From Virgibacillus sp. NKC19-16 (lineage in GTDB: Bacteria; Bacillota; Bacilli; Bacillales; Amphibacillaceae): DNA of 64,000 bases. Position numbers and translations under genes: made by a program. Below are positions 42,549 to 52,011 of this stretch, in pieces (positions within the stretch are counted from its first letter, which is position 1; each line of letters starts with the position of its first letter). The notes beneath the pieces were generated by a model. That model saw only the letters and a program-made list of their open reading frames with translations. It had not been told where the DNA came from and made no database searches. The DNA is taken from NCBI RefSeq assembly GCF_021560035.1, contig NZ_CP074373.1, positions 678,001 to 742,000 of the forward strand. The letters run 5' to 3'.

Positions 42549-43148
42549 ATGAGTAATAATAGACAATGGAAAGTAGGCATTTTTTTATTTGATAATGTAG
42601 AAGTCCTAGACTTCGCAGGTCCCTTTGAAGTTTTTTCTGTAACAACGTCAGAAAACGGTGAAAAACCTTTTGCTGTAGAAACAATATCGGAAGTAGGCAA
42701 CATGGTGAGTGCTCGAAATGGTTTAAAAGTACAGCCAGATTATAGCATTGATAATATGCCGCAATTTGATATTCTAATCATTCCCGGGGGCTTGGGAGCC
42801 AGAGAACGGGAAATACATAATGAAAATGTAATAAAGTGGATTGCAAACCAAAAGCAAAACGTTCAACTAATGACCTCTGTATGTACGGGTTCATTACTGT
42901 TAGCAAAAGCAGGTTTACTAAAAAACAAAAAATGTACAACTCATTGGGCGAGTCTTGAAAGGCTAGAAAAAGAATTCCCGGAAGTCGATGTACAACGAGA
43001 TGTTAAATTTGTAGATGAAAAAGATATTATTACATCTGGTGGAATTTCAGCAGGTATCAATATGTCCTTTCATATCGTTAAACGACTGTTAGGTGATAAG
43101 GTAGCCCAGAAAACGGCTAAAAGAATGGAATATGATATCGTTGTTTAA
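42549..43148 (+). CDS. DJ-1/PfpI family protein
   Basis: 199 residues. The family layout is clear: VGIFLFDNVEVLDFAGPFEVF, FDILIIPGGLGARE and the nucleophile Cys in LMTSVCTGSLLLAKAGLL. These are glutamine-amidotransferase-like proteins without a transcription-factor tail here. Function uncertain (isonitrile hydratase-like or stress protein). AAAGGAGG site. Confidence 0.85.
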   Translation: MSNNRQWKVGIFLFDNVEVLDFAGPFEVFSVTTSENGEKPFAVETISEVGNMVSARNGLKVQPDYSIDNMPQFDILIIPGGLGAREREIHNENVIKWIANQKQNVQLMTSVCTGSLLLAKAGLLKNKKCTTHWASLERLEKEFPEVDVQRDVKFVDEKDIITSGGISAGINMSFHIVKRLLGDKVAQKTAKRMEYDIVV

Positions 43149-43160
43149 ACCATTAAACAA

Positions 43161-43223
43161 TACGATCGGGCGCAATTGTTTAGTAATGCATTCAAGAAAC
43201 GGGCCAGATTGTCGCATAACAAG
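43161..43223 (+). repeat. Cassette repeat, full length
   Basis: GATCGGGCGCAATTGTTTAG, then AACGGGCCAGATTGTCGCATAA. Confidence 0.8.
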
Positions 43224-43279
43224 AATGGACTTTGAAGAGATTAGTGGATTGAATTATTGAATCATAGTAAGGAGAAATT

Positions 43280-44203
43280 ATGAAACAATATACATTAATG
43301 CTAATAGATAAAAAATCACTGGAATGGGAAATTCAAGAATTACCCGCTTTAGGTGTAAATGAGGTTTTAATAAAAACAGTTATTAGTGCCGTAAGTGTAG
43401 GGGCGGAATTGTCCCAGTATGATGAAAGTGATGTTACAGATATAAACCCTGATTATCCCAGAAATACTGGATACGAAAATTACGGGGAAGTGGTAAGGGT
43501 TGGAGGTAACGTTCGGTCAGTGCATACTGGCGATAAGGTAGTTGCGTTTTATGGTCATAAGGATTTTTCAATAGAGAAAGAAAATAATGTAATTCCTGTT
43601 TCTGAGGATATACCTAGTACTCAAGCATTGCTCACAATATTATCTTGTGATTCCGCAAAAGGTGTCTTGAAACTAGATCCAAATCCTAAGGATAAAGTGC
43701 TTGTAACGGGGATGGGAACCATAGGGTTACTGGCCGTCTATTTTTTAAAGCATTATATTGGTGTCGATCATATTGATGTCATCGAACCTGACTGTAGGCG
43801 GAGGCATATAGCAAAGGAATTTGGTGCGAAGAATGCTTTTGATTTACAAGATAAATTGGAGGGAAAATATGAACACGGTTTAGAGTGCTCAGGAATGCAC
43901 GGTGCATTTGGGATACTGCAAAGTTCTATCAGACAGTACGGTAAAATTTGCATTTTGTCTGATGGAAATAAAGAAGAACTTAAATTAGGACCAGAGTTTT
44001 ATGAGAAAGAATTATGTATAGTAGGTTCAAGTGATGGATGGGATTATAAAAGGCACTCACAATGGTTTTTTAAGTATGTAAAGAAAACACCCTATATAGA
44101 TCAAATATTTGAATATGAAACAACTAAGGAAAATCTGATGCAGTGCTTTAAAGAATTAAGTAATGGAACAATTAACCCTTTAAAGGTACTTGTACGGTAT
44201 TAG
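43280..44203 (+). CDS. Medium-chain dehydrogenase/reductase (alcohol dehydrogenase-like)
   Basis: 307 residues. The GroES-like N-terminal half (GYENYGEVVRVGGNVRSVHTGDKVV) and the Rossmann NAD(P) site (VLVTGMGTIGLLAVYFLK) are clear. The catalytic-zinc Cys and the structural Cys cluster are absent, so it is a zinc-less reductase type. Substrate unknown. Confidence 0.82.
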   Translation: MKQYTLMLIDKKSLEWEIQELPALGVNEVLIKTVISAVSVGAELSQYDESDVTDINPDYPRNTGYENYGEVVRVGGNVRSVHTGDKVVAFYGHKDFSIEKENNVIPVSEDIPSTQALLTILSCDSAKGVLKLDPNPKDKVLVTGMGTIGLLAVYFLKHYIGVDHIDVIEPDCRRRHIAKEFGAKNAFDLQDKLEGKYEHGLECSGMHGAFGILQSSIRQYGKICILSDGNKEELKLGPEFYEKELCIVGSSDGWDYKRHSQWFFKYVKKTPYIDQIFEYETTKENLMQCFKELSNGTINPLKVLVRY

Positions 44204-44235
44204 GAATAACTAAATATTTTCGGAACTATGGTTAT

Positions 44236-44295
44236 GCAACTAACGCTCGCGATAATCGAATAAATATGTGCCGATAGGGCCATTTAGTTGAAGAT
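44236..44295 (+). repeat. Cassette repeat, full length
   Basis: AACGCTCGCGATAATCGAATAAA, GTGCCG, ATAGGGCCATTTAGTTGAAG. Confidence 0.8.
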
Positions 44296-44315
44296 TGTAT
44301 AATGGAATTAGGGGA

Positions 44316-44789
44316 GTGAGAACTATTCTTCAGTTTATAAACATTAACTTGGAAAAGCATTGTAAAGAGGTAGTTGAATTCCGAAGAGATTCGTTCGTAG
44401 TAAGTTTTGGTGATGCCTCTGGCTTTGATAAAGAGGATTATCTTCACTCTATGAAAGAAAAAATAGCTAATTATCCAGAGGGCTTTGTTTTGGTTAAGGA
44501 AAATAATAAATATATCGGTCAACTTGAGTTGTCCATTCGGGAGTATGAAGGCAAAGATATTGGTTATGTACACTTGTATTATCTAACCCAGGAAGAGCGC
44601 GGCAAGGGTAAGGGACAAGAGTTACACGATTATGCTAAGCAGTTTTTTAAAAGCAATAATGTTAATGAATTTCATTTAAGAGCATCTCCTACTAATACCT
44701 CTGCAATCAAGTTTTACCGCAAGATCGGTATGAATGAAATAGGTCCAGAAGTGAATGGAAAAGTGGTCAGAATGCGGGCGTATATATAA
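44316..44789 (+). CDS. GNAT family N-acetyltransferase
   Basis: About 157 residues with the acetyl-CoA loop YLTQEERGKGKGQELHDYAK and the C-terminal RASPTNTSAIKFYRKIGM. Target unknown. The start is uncertain: GTG 44316 sits close to AGGGG, and TTG 44295 is upstream. Confidence 0.82.
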   Translation: MRTILQFININLEKHCKEVVEFRRDSFVVSFGDASGFDKEDYLHSMKEKIANYPEGFVLVKENNKYIGQLELSIREYEGKDIGYVHLYYLTQEERGKGKGQELHDYAKQFFKSNNVNEFHLRASPTNTSAIKFYRKIGMNEIGPEVNGKVVRMRAYI

Positions 44790-44824
44790 TTTTCTATTGT
44801 GATAGATATTCCAGAATCGGGGTC

Positions 44825-44896
44825 CCACAACGGGCGCTAATCTTTAATAAGGATTAACCTCATATTGGTATCAGAGTGGCATAATATTTAATAAGG
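44825..44896 (+). repeat. Cassette repeat, full length
   Basis: AACGGGCGCTAATCTTTAATAAGGATTAACC, a TAATC/GATTA hairpin, then AGTGGCATAATATTTAATAA. Confidence 0.8.
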
Positions 44897-44921
44897 TTAT
44901 TGTTTTAAAAGGGGGGACATT

Positions 44922-45188
44922 TTGAATAAGGAAAAAGCAAAGAATATATTAGGGGCTTTATCAATCTTAGCCGCGGTAATAAGTGTTATCTTTTTCTTTG
45001 TAATGAGAGGTTCTAATGCAAACTTGACTATGGGAATAAGCGTATTTACAGTCCTTTCTGTACTTGGAATAATTTTTGCAATTATATCTAAAAAACTGTG
45101 GTTTATTATAACAGGAATTTTACTGAATGGTTCAGTGTTGGTATTTACTTATTTTCTTTTGCTTGCAGTAGGAATTAGCGAACCATAA
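44922..45188 (+). CDS. Small membrane protein
   Basis: 88 residues with three membrane helices (about 10-28, 35-53 and 58-82). Not recognised. TTG start behind GGGGGG. Flanked by repeats. Confidence 0.65.
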   Translation: MNKEKAKNILGALSILAAVISVIFFFVMRGSNANLTMGISVFTVLSVLGIIFAIISKKLWFIITGILLNGSVLVFTYFLLLAVGISEP

Positions 45189-45195
45189 TAAATTA

Positions 45196-45262
45196 TTCCA
45201 GAAAAGGGCGCAGTTGTCGAATACGGACTGCGTTTAAATCGGGCCATTATGTTTGAAGTAGT
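45196..45262 (+). repeat. Cassette repeat, full length
   Basis: AAGGGCGCAGTTGTCGAATACGGACTGCG, a CGCAGT/ACTGCG hairpin, then ATCGGGCCATTATGTTGAAG-like sequence. Confidence 0.8.
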
Positions 45263-45275
45263 GGGGTGGTATCAA

Positions 45276-45566
45276 TTGTCTAAGAGAATTAATAATAAAA
45301 CAAGAGAATATTTACAGGCTGGTATAATGGTTTTGATTTTGATACTGTCTGTATTTATTCTTGACTTACCTAAAACAGGATTCTTTATTTCTCTCGGAGT
45401 AGTTATTCCCTTTAGTATATTTCTTAATGAGGTATTCCCCTACAAAGATAAGGATAGAAAAAGAAGCCAAAGAAAAAGAGAGTATATAACTTCTATTGTA
45501 TTATTTATTGTTTTCTCAGTCATCATATTTATTTTGATTTACAGAATAAAGTTTATGCTTTTATAG
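45276..45566 (+). CDS. Small membrane protein
   Basis: About 96 residues with three membrane helices and a charged loop (YKDKDRKRSQRKREYI). The TTG at 45276 follows GGGGTGG. Not recognised. Confidence 0.6.
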   Translation: MSKRINNKTREYLQAGIMVLILILSVFILDLPKTGFFISLGVVIPFSIFLNEVFPYKDKDRKRSQRKREYITSIVLFIVFSVIIFILIYRIKFMLL

Positions 45567-45718
45567 GAATTTTAGCTGTTTCCAATGTTTTACTTTATGA
45601 AGTATTTAATATTAAGAGTAATGATGAAAATAAAACTTAAAAAGTTTACTTCAATAGGGCACGATTATGAAACAAATAATTGCCGTTTACGGGTGATGGC
45701 TTACAAGGGGAATTTACA

Positions 45719-46537
45719 ATGCAGGATTTATGGTTACTATTAAAATATATATTTTTAGGGTTATTTCAAGGTTTTACGGAGCCCATTCCAATTTCATCAA
45801 GCGGCCATCTTGTTATCCTTCAAAAAATAATTAATATAGGAAATGACGGATTTGATTTTTTAATTTTGGTTAATTTTGGATCATTGATTGCTGTGATTAT
45901 GATTTATAGAAGTGATATAACTTCAATTGCGAAGAATTCAATATCTTTTTTGAGTTCGAAAAGCAAAAGTCCTGAAAATAAAGATTCCTTTGATCTTGTT
46001 TTATATTTAGTAATTGGTACTATTCCAGCAGGGATAATTGGACTTATCTATGGGGATTTTATAGAAGCAGAGCTTGGTGGTATCTTGACTGTAGGTGTTG
46101 GGTTAATTGTCACTGGAATATTTTTATGGATTATTCGAAATAAAAAGGGAACTAAGAATGACCGTCAACTTACTTGGAAGGATGCCATCATAGTAGGTCT
46201 AGCCCAGTCTGTTTCTTTGATCCCTGGGATAAGTCGTTCTGGAGCAACTGTTGTTGCAAGTATGTTATCAGGAATGGAACGAGAAACTGCTCTTAGATTT
46301 TCTTTTTTCTTGTACATACCCGTAAGTTTAGGTACTATGTTGCTTTCTATTGATACACTTGTTGAAAAAAACATTTCAGAGGTTTGGATCCCATACACAC
46401 TTGCTTTATTAGCTTCTATTATTGCGTCTTATTTCTCTTTAAAATTGTTTATAAACGTTATGGAAAAAGGTAAACTAAAATACTTCTCTTTTTATTGTTT
46501 AGTAGTTGGAGTACTCGTGTTACTGTTCTTATTATAA
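45719..46537 (+). CDS. uppP: Undecaprenyl-diphosphatase UppP (BacA family)
   Basis: The 272-residue membrane phosphatase recycles undecaprenyl pyrophosphate for cell wall synthesis and can raise bacitracin tolerance. The active site segments FTEPIPISSSGHLVILQ and SLIPGISRSGATVVASML are present (the first more usually reads TEFLPISSTGHL). A cassette-borne extra copy is likely. ATG 45719 behind GGGGAA. Confidence 0.9.
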   Translation: MQDLWLLLKYIFLGLFQGFTEPIPISSSGHLVILQKIINIGNDGFDFLILVNFGSLIAVIMIYRSDITSIAKNSISFLSSKSKSPENKDSFDLVLYLVIGTIPAGIIGLIYGDFIEAELGGILTVGVGLIVTGIFLWIIRNKKGTKNDRQLTWKDAIIVGLAQSVSLIPGISRSGATVVASMLSGMERETALRFSFFLYIPVSLGTMLLSIDTLVEKNISEVWIPYTLALLASIIASYFSLKLFINVMEKGKLKYFSFYCLVVGVLVLLFLL

Positions 46538-46586
46538 ACGATTTTTTGATTATCTCAGTACCTGTCTGTAGTAGTTGGCGTATTCC

Positions 46587-46634
46587 ATAACGGGCGCAGT
46601 AATTGAATAAGAGTGCGTTCTACTGAATTAGGCA
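46587..46634 (+). repeat. Cassette repeat, hairpin part
   Basis: AACGGGCGCAGTAATTGAATAAGAGTGCGTTC; GCGCA pairs with TGCGT. Confidence 0.8.
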
Positions 46635-46653
46635 ATAGTATAGAAAGGAGGCT

Positions 46654-46839
46654 ATGAAATTGAGAGCAACAACATATTTATTAATTACTATTCTTATAAT
46701 GCATTTAATAACTCTAACTAATATAATTATTTTTAATGGAGATTGGAATGGTATAGTGATGGCTATCAATACAATTTTGTTTGTTTTAGCATTTGCCTTA
46801 GTCATTCCATTAAAACATAAAAAAGTAATAGATGATTAA
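46654..46839 (+). CDS. Small membrane protein
   Basis: 61 residues, two membrane helices (about 7-27 and 33-53) and a basic tail. GAAAGGAGG site. Not recognised. Confidence 0.6.
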   Translation: MKLRATTYLLITILIMHLITLTNIIIFNGDWNGIVMAINTILFVLAFALVIPLKHKKVIDD

Positions 46840-46860
46840 TTAGTGATACTCATTCAATGT

Positions 46861-46922
46861 TCAATTCGGGCGCTTTAATGGAACAAACATATTCAGGAAT
46901 AGTGCCATTAGCTTGAGTAATT
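46861..46922 (+). repeat. Cassette repeat, full length
   Basis: ATTCGGGCGCTTTAATGGAACAAA, then ATAGTGCCATTAGCTTGAGTAA. Confidence 0.8.
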
Positions 46923-46959
46923 TAGGAAGACAATCCAGGAGACGAGGGGCAAAAATTTT

Positions 46960-47103
46960 ATGATGAAATTACAGATAACAACGTTTGTTTTGGTCGGAGG
47001 GATTATTGGATTTTTTACTGATGGCGTAATGATGGGTGTTGGAGCAGCAGCACTCGTTTTTATAGCATATAGGCTAGATAAGTTTTTAGGGGGAGAAACA
47101 TAA
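46960..47103 (+). CDS. Very small membrane protein
   Basis: 47 residues starting MMKLQITTFVLVGGIIGFF, with two hydrophobic stretches and a charged end (YRLDKFLGGET). GAGGGG site 9 bases upstream. It probably forms a pair with the next gene. Confidence 0.55.
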   Translation: MMKLQITTFVLVGGIIGFFTDGVMMGVGAAALVFIAYRLDKFLGGET

Positions 47104-47129
47104 AAGATAGTTGATAAGGGGGAATTGCA

Positions 47130-47312
47130 GTGCAAAATAAACTAATAAAATCTTCGACAGATAAAGCTATATCTGGAGTTTGTGGCGGTATTGCTGATTA
47201 TTTTGGTATATCTTCTCTTGGAGTAAGAATACTTTTCATTATTTTACCGGCTAATCTTCTAATCTATCTAATTCTTGTATATACAATACCCAATAGTCCA
47301 CCAACATTGTAA
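47130..47312 (+). CDS. PspC-domain small membrane protein
   Basis: 60 residues with the PspC motif: STDKAISGVCGGIADYFGIS, then LGVRILFIILPANLLIYLIL. PspC proteins are linked to envelope stress. GTG start. It is not separated from the previous gene by a repeat. Confidence 0.82.
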   Translation: MQNKLIKSSTDKAISGVCGGIADYFGISSLGVRILFIILPANLLIYLILVYTIPNSPPTL

Positions 47313-47378
47313 AAGTGCTTATTGCATTAACAGGTGTTTTAATATTTTGAAAAACATCGAATGAAAGGGGAACGACGA

Positions 47379-47915
47379 ATGGACATCAAAAACAAGGAGA
47401 TATACCCTAACTGCCAGACTACTACTAGAACAGTTGAGGTAGATGGTCTTACCAAATCACAGCTTATTAATAAATTAAAACAGCAATCCATTTTGATGAA
47501 TGAGTTTGGAAAAATGCTGTTCGCTGATAATAAGTTCACAACCTCTATTAGTAAATACACATTGAAAACAGTTGAGCTAGCCGTACAGGATCTCGGTTTG
47601 CTGGATGGTGGTACCATAACCCAAATTTTTAGTAGAGCTAATCAACTTGGTTTGGAACTATGTCCATTGGAACTTGCCCCTTATCTGAGGCTTAGATATC
47701 TTGATCAACCTGAAGGTGAATTAAATAGCTATCAGCAACACCAAGCCCCATATGGTTCCATTACGGTAGCTTCAAAAATACTTACTGAAGATGATAAATT
47801 TCCAAAGGGTTTTTATCTTAGATGTATTGATGGTGTACTTTGGCTTCGGGGGTATGTTTGTGATGAACGGCACGTTTGGGAGCCAAGCGACCACTTTATC
47901 TTTGTTAAGGAATAG
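47379..47915 (+). CDS. Uncharacterised protein
   Basis: 178 residues (LTKSQLINKLKQQSILMNEFG, PLELAPYLRLRYLDQPEGEL, DDKFPKGFYLRCIDGVLWL). Soluble, not recognised with confidence. ATG 47379 follows AAAGGGG; the frame opens 18 bases earlier. Confidence 0.65.
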   Translation: MDIKNKEIYPNCQTTTRTVEVDGLTKSQLINKLKQQSILMNEFGKMLFADNKFTTSISKYTLKTVELAVQDLGLLDGGTITQIFSRANQLGLELCPLELAPYLRLRYLDQPEGELNSYQQHQAPYGSITVASKILTEDDKFPKGFYLRCIDGVLWLRGYVCDERHVWEPSDHFIFVKE

Positions 47916-47932
47916 GGCGCGATTGTTTAAGA
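47911..47932 (+). repeat. Cassette repeat, 5' fragment
   Basis: AATAGGGCGCGATTGTTTAAG. It covers the stop of the preceding gene. Confidence 0.55.
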
Positions 47933-48056
47933 CCAATAGTAGATAATTATCAAACTTTATTTTAAAGCTACAATTGAATCACTTATAGCATATAAATGAG
48001 AAGTCCTGTTTGGACTTCTCTATAGCTTCTATTCAATAATATAAATAGCTTTTCCT

Positions 48057-48926
48057 TTATTTTCTTCTTTTCATAATTTCGTCTGTACAAATCTCTTCGT
48101 TACCATTAAGCTCATTTATAGAGTGCTCTAAGTGTTCAGTATCTCTCATCATCTCAGACAAATCTTGTGTAATGAGTTGCCACCATATACCTTTATTATC
48201 AACAAGAAAAGCACTATCACCTCTATGCAAACCGTCCCCATCTGCTGCTTCAGAAAACTTCTCCCAATAAAAGTTTACATCAGTACGGTTCTTGCACATT
48301 ACGATAAACGAGATTGATTCTGTAAAATTCTTGGTATGTTTTGCCTTAGCGAAGATAACTGACTGATTATGAATCTCTATATTAAATTCTTCTTCAGATT
48401 CAAAATTAGGCTTTACTTTCTCTATAGACATGTTAGGGAATATTTTTTTATAGCTATTCAAAGTATCCTCAAGGGAAGTGCTTACAGGAAATTGAAAATA
48501 AGGTTTAATTTTCTGTTTGCCTGTATCTTTAGTGACTCTCCAAAATACGCCAAATTGGTCTTGAATTAAACTAAACCGTTTCTCTTTTTTCACTAATTTG
48601 CCGTTCTTTGATAGTTGCTTAACATAAGACCCATATTCTTCATCAGAACCACAATATAGCAATAGAGTTGCAGAAGATGTGTAATTATATTCTTCTCCTT
48701 CTTTACCATTAATTGCTGTAAAGATGGTTTCACCAATTCTAAAATCTACATTCATCACTTGTCCAGCATTAGCTGCATCTATACCACAGGCTACGCATTC
48801 ACTTCTGTCCATTGGATAATGAGTTGTTTGCAGTATATTACCCTCGTCAAAAAGTTCTGTATAAAATTTAGCTGCACTTTCAGCCTCGATGGAGAATAAT
48901 AACTTTAAATGGATAGTAGACATCAT
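48057..48926 (-). CDS. Two-domain VOC (PhnB/glyoxalase-like) protein
   Basis: 289 residues: the first half (LKLLFSIEAESAAKFYTELFD, VMNVDFRIGETIFTAINGKE, IQDQFGVFWRVTKD) and the second half (FQFPVSTSLEDTLNSYKKIFP, LVDNKGIWWQLITQDLSEMM) are both PhnB-type VOC domains. The usual function is resistance or dioxygenase-like chemistry; the substrate is unknown. It runs against the repeats and is divergent from the MerR gene. Confidence 0.82.
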   Translation of the reverse strand: MMSTIHLKLLFSIEAESAAKFYTELFDEGNILQTTHYPMDRSECVACGIDAANAGQVMNVDFRIGETIFTAINGKEGEEYNYTSSATLLLYCGSDEEYGSYVKQLSKNGKLVKKEKRFSLIQDQFGVFWRVTKDTGKQKIKPYFQFPVSTSLEDTLNSYKKIFPNMSIEKVKPNFESEEEFNIEIHNQSVIFAKAKHTKNFTESISFIVMCKNRTDVNFYWEKFSEAADGDGLHRGDSAFLVDNKGIWWQLITQDLSEMMRDTEHLEHSINELNGNEEICTDEIMKRRK

Positions 48927-49023
48927 AACTCCTCCTTGGATTCTGTTATTTGATCTTTCTCTTTATATATTACTAAATTAAAGCAAGTGAAAGGGTTTTT
49001 TATATATCATCCCTATACAAAGG

Positions 49024-49047
49024 TGTTATACTTTGAATAAGGTAACA
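49024..49047 (+). promoter_or_regulatory. Possible MerR-type operator
   Basis: TGTTA (49024-49028) and TAACA (49043-49047) form a dyad around TACTTTGAATAAGG between the divergent genes. Weak evidence. Confidence 0.3.
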
Positions 49048-49081
49048 CATTACTTTAATTTTTTATTGTAGGTGATCGTTA

Positions 49082-49777
49082 TTGAACGGAAAGGATATTG
49101 CAAAGAAATTAAATATAAGCACTACTGCACTTAAGCATTATGAGAGATGGGGAATTATACCAGAGGTCAAACGTGCTAGTAACGGTTATCGTATATACAC
49201 AAAAGAGCATGAAGTATATTTTCAGTGCATTCGATCTCTTAAAAATGGTTTCGGTATGTCTTTTATAAAAAGAGTTATGCCCTTATTTATCAAAAATGAT
49301 ATTACTTCTGGTTTATGGATGATTAATCATGCTCAATCACAACTTCAAAAGGATAAAGACTTAGTGGAAAGAACCATCAAGATACTTAACTTAGAAGATA
49401 TTGAAAATGTAAAAAACACGAAGGATAAAAAACACAAATTTTCGATTGGCGAAGTGGCAAAAGAAGCAGGTGTCGCAACGTCAACAATACGGCATTGGGA
49501 AAAAGAAGATTTAATTAATCCTAAAAGAGATATGAATAGCGGATTTCGAGTATACAATTACTTGGATTTGAGAAGGATTCTAGTGATTAAAATTATTCAA
49601 AATGCAGTTTACTCTTTAGAGGTAGTGAAAGAAACGCTATCTACAATAAATATAACTGATCTAAAGGAAACAAGAACGATAGTAGAGGGTTCTTTCGAAT
49701 ATCTCGACTATATATTAATGGAACAAACTAGGGGTGTAGCGTATGTATATAAATTAATTGCATATATATCGGAGTAA
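49082..49777 (+). CDS. MerR-family regulator with two HTH domains
   Basis: 231 residues. Two MerR-type winged helices occur: residues about 1-70 (GKDIAKKLNISTTALKHYERWGIIP) and about 120-190 (FSIGEVAKEAGVATSTIRHWEKEDLI). The double HTH is unusual but known. It could control itself and the divergent VOC gene. TTG start behind AGGTGAT. Confidence 0.82.
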   Translation: MNGKDIAKKLNISTTALKHYERWGIIPEVKRASNGYRIYTKEHEVYFQCIRSLKNGFGMSFIKRVMPLFIKNDITSGLWMINHAQSQLQKDKDLVERTIKILNLEDIENVKNTKDKKHKFSIGEVAKEAGVATSTIRHWEKEDLINPKRDMNSGFRVYNYLDLRRILVIKIIQNAVYSLEVVKETLSTINITDLKETRTIVEGSFEYLDYILMEQTRGVAYVYKLIAYISE

Positions 49778-49863
49778 ATACGATGTTTATATTTCATGTA
49801 CTAATGGGGAGTTGAATGGGATAAAGGAAGCAGGGAATAGTGTTTATAATCCAACACTATGAT

Positions 49864-49942
49864 ATTCAATTAAAGGGAGCAATTCTGGAACAAAGGAACA
49901 GCGCCCAACACTACAGAATCGGGCCATTTAATTGGATAAGAC
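49864..49942 (+). repeat. Cassette repeat, full length
   Basis: AAAGGGAGCAATTCTGGAACAAAGG, AGCGCCC, then ATCGGGCCATTTAATTGGATAA. Confidence 0.85.
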
Positions 49943-50034
49943 TCATTACGCAAACAGATATTTTCTAAACGAAACGTAGTAATCAATGGTAAAATACCGG
50001 AAACTTTCAAATTAACTAATGGGGGAATTTTACT

Positions 50035-50967
50035 GTGAAATCCATAAAGGTACATCATTATGATGCATTTAGTAAAGAACCTAATAAAGGGAATCCAGCT
50101 GGGGTAGTTTTAAACGGAGGTGACCTAACTGATAGAGAAATGCAACAAATAGCTTTCAAAGTAGGGTTTAATGAGACAGCTTTCCCAGTTAAATCGGAGG
50201 TAGCTGACCTTAGAATACGTTTTTTTACACCGGGACATGAAATGAACCTATGCGGTCACGCAACAATGGCCACCGTTTACGCTTTAAAAACAAAAGGATT
50301 GCTCGGAGATAAAGCCGACTTTACAGTTGAGACAACAGCAGGAATTTTGCCGATAAAAATTTCAAGTATTGATAGTGAAATATTTATAACAATGAAACAG
50401 GCTTCACCTCGATTTGAAAGATTCAATGGTTCAAAAGAAGATTTAGCTAACTCGATAGGATTAAAAGAATCGGATATTCATGAAGATTTACCGATTCTAT
50501 ATGGAAGCACAGGTGCATGGACGCTATTAATTCCAATAAAAGAACTTAATGTTTTTACAAAAATGAAACCTAATAACAAGGAATTTCCAGCTATTATGAA
50601 GGAAATGCCCAAATCGTCTATTCATCCTTTTTGTATGGAGACCTATGATACTAATGCTGATATGCACGCTAGACACTTTTCTTCACCATTCTCTGGGACA
50701 ATTGAAGATGCAGTTACGGGAACTGCTTCGGGGGTAATGGGAGCATTTTTCGCTAAGTACATAATCAACAACAATGTTGAAGATTCTCTAAATCTTATAG
50801 TTGAGCAAGGTCATGAAATTCAAAAAGATGGTCGAGTTGTGGTGCATATATCGAAGAAAAGAGAATCTTATGATGTTGAAATTACTGGGAATGCAGTTCA
50901 TGTTGAAGATTTCGAAATTTGTGTAGAAGATGAGGTTTCTCAACGAACGGGTACTAATTATCAATAA
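50035..50967 (+). CDS. PhzF family protein
   Basis: 310 residues. The family features are the catalytic Glu in [30 protein letters not shown] and [19 protein letters not shown]. PhzF proteins are isomerases or epimerases related to diaminopimelate epimerase. Substrate unknown. GTG start behind GGGGG. Confidence 0.88.
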   Translation: MKSIKVHHYDAFSKEPNKGNPAGVVLNGGDLTDREMQQIAFKVGFNETAFPVKSEVADLRIRFFTPGHEMNLCGHATMATVYALKTKGLLGDKADFTVETTAGILPIKISSIDSEIFITMKQASPRFERFNGSKEDLANSIGLKESDIHEDLPILYGSTGAWTLLIPIKELNVFTKMKPNNKEFPAIMKEMPKSSIHPFCMETYDTNADMHARHFSSPFSGTIEDAVTGTASGVMGAFFAKYIINNNVEDSLNLIVEQGHEIQKDGRVVVHISKKRESYDVEITGNAVHVEDFEICVEDEVSQRTGTNYQ

Positions 50968-51019
50968 GTAAGTTGCACCACTCTTTTCCGATAATAGCTA
51001 ATAAAAGCGTACTATTCAT

Positions 51020-51090
51020 TCAAGAAACGGAGCAAGCAAATCGAATAACATCCTTTTGTATCGGGCGCACTACTTGAAAAGGAAGAATCG
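51020..51090 (+). repeat. Cassette repeat, halves in reverse order
   Basis: AACGGAGCAAGCAAATCGAATAAC, then TATCGGGCGCACTACTTGAAAAGG. Confidence 0.7.
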
Positions 51091-51221
51091 AAAAGATTGG
51101 TGAAGAAGCAGGAATATGGTAAGCATGGTAGAAGTAGTTATGTTATATGCACATTTAGATGATTGTATTAGAATACTCAGGGAATCTGGTACTATTAATA
51201 ATATAGAAAAGGGGAGAACAT

Positions 51222-51737
51222 ATGAAAATAAGAGAAGCTAATTTACCTGATGCAACTGCAATAGCTAAAGTGCACGTTGACAGTTGGAGAACTACGTACA
51301 AAAATATTATTCCAGATGAATTCTTGAATAATTTATCATATAAGAGACGAGAAGAATTATGGACTAATAATATTCCAAGAGGAAATGTTTTTGTTGCTGA
51401 AAATGATGCCGGGAAGATTGTTGGGTTTTCATCAGGTGGAAAAGAGAGAAGTGGAAAGTATGAAGAGTATCAGGGAGAACTAAGTTCAATCTATATCTTA
51501 AAAGAGTTTCAAGGGCAGGGTATAGGAAAGCTGCTCGCTAAACCAGTAATTAAGGAAATTGAGAAATCAGGCATAAATACAATGCTTGTTTTTGTGTTAG
51601 AAGATAATAATTCAAGGTTATTTTATGAAGCATTAGGCGGTAAAGTAATAGATAAAGTTGAGGTAGAGATTGCTGGTAAGAAACTCAATGAACTTGTATA
51701 TGGATGGGAGAATATAAAAAACATACTAGATAAGTAG
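51222..51737 (+). CDS. GNAT family N-acetyltransferase
   Basis: 171 residues: IREANLPDATAIAKVHVDSWRTTY, the acetyl-CoA loop YILKEFQGQGIGKLLAKPVI and NNSRLFYEALGGKVID. Target unknown. AAGGGGAG site. Confidence 0.88.
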   Translation: MKIREANLPDATAIAKVHVDSWRTTYKNIIPDEFLNNLSYKRREELWTNNIPRGNVFVAENDAGKIVGFSSGGKERSGKYEEYQGELSSIYILKEFQGQGIGKLLAKPVIKEIEKSGINTMLVFVLEDNNSRLFYEALGGKVIDKVEVEIAGKKLNELVYGWENIKNILDK

Positions 51738-51753
51738 TATACTTTCTTCCGTT

Positions 51754-51780
51754 AAAGTGCGCGGTTGTGGAGCAAAACAG
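51754..51780 (+). repeat. Cassette repeat fragment
   Basis: AAAGTGCGCGGTTGTGGAGCAAAAC, a diverged 5' part. Confidence 0.5.
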
Positions 51781-51876
51781 ATGGAAAATGGTTAATACAA
51801 TGCTAGGTTGTGGGTATTTTTGTACAAAAACAGTTGTTGTTGTTTTCTTTTTTAAAAAAATCGGGTATACTATAAA

Positions 51877-52011
51877 GAGAAGGTCATACAATAATAAAAC
51901 CGTAGACGCTGGAACGTCTACGGTACAATAGACCGTACCCCATCAAGAGGGGCGGCGCTAAGGATGATAATCCCTCAGAGCCTAGCTAAAGCATATGAGG
52001 GGTTATTTTTT
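51877..52011 (+). ncRNA. Candidate antitoxin RNA (type I, antisense to toxin 3' end)
   Basis: A TATACT box (51866-51871) precedes a strong hairpin (ACCGTAGACG/CGTCTACGGT, 51898-51924). A terminator-like stem (CCCTCA 51972-51977, TGAGGG 51996-52001, then T-rich) ends inside the minus-strand toxin gene. The arrangement fits an antisense RNA overlapping the toxin mRNA 3' end. Confidence 0.6.
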
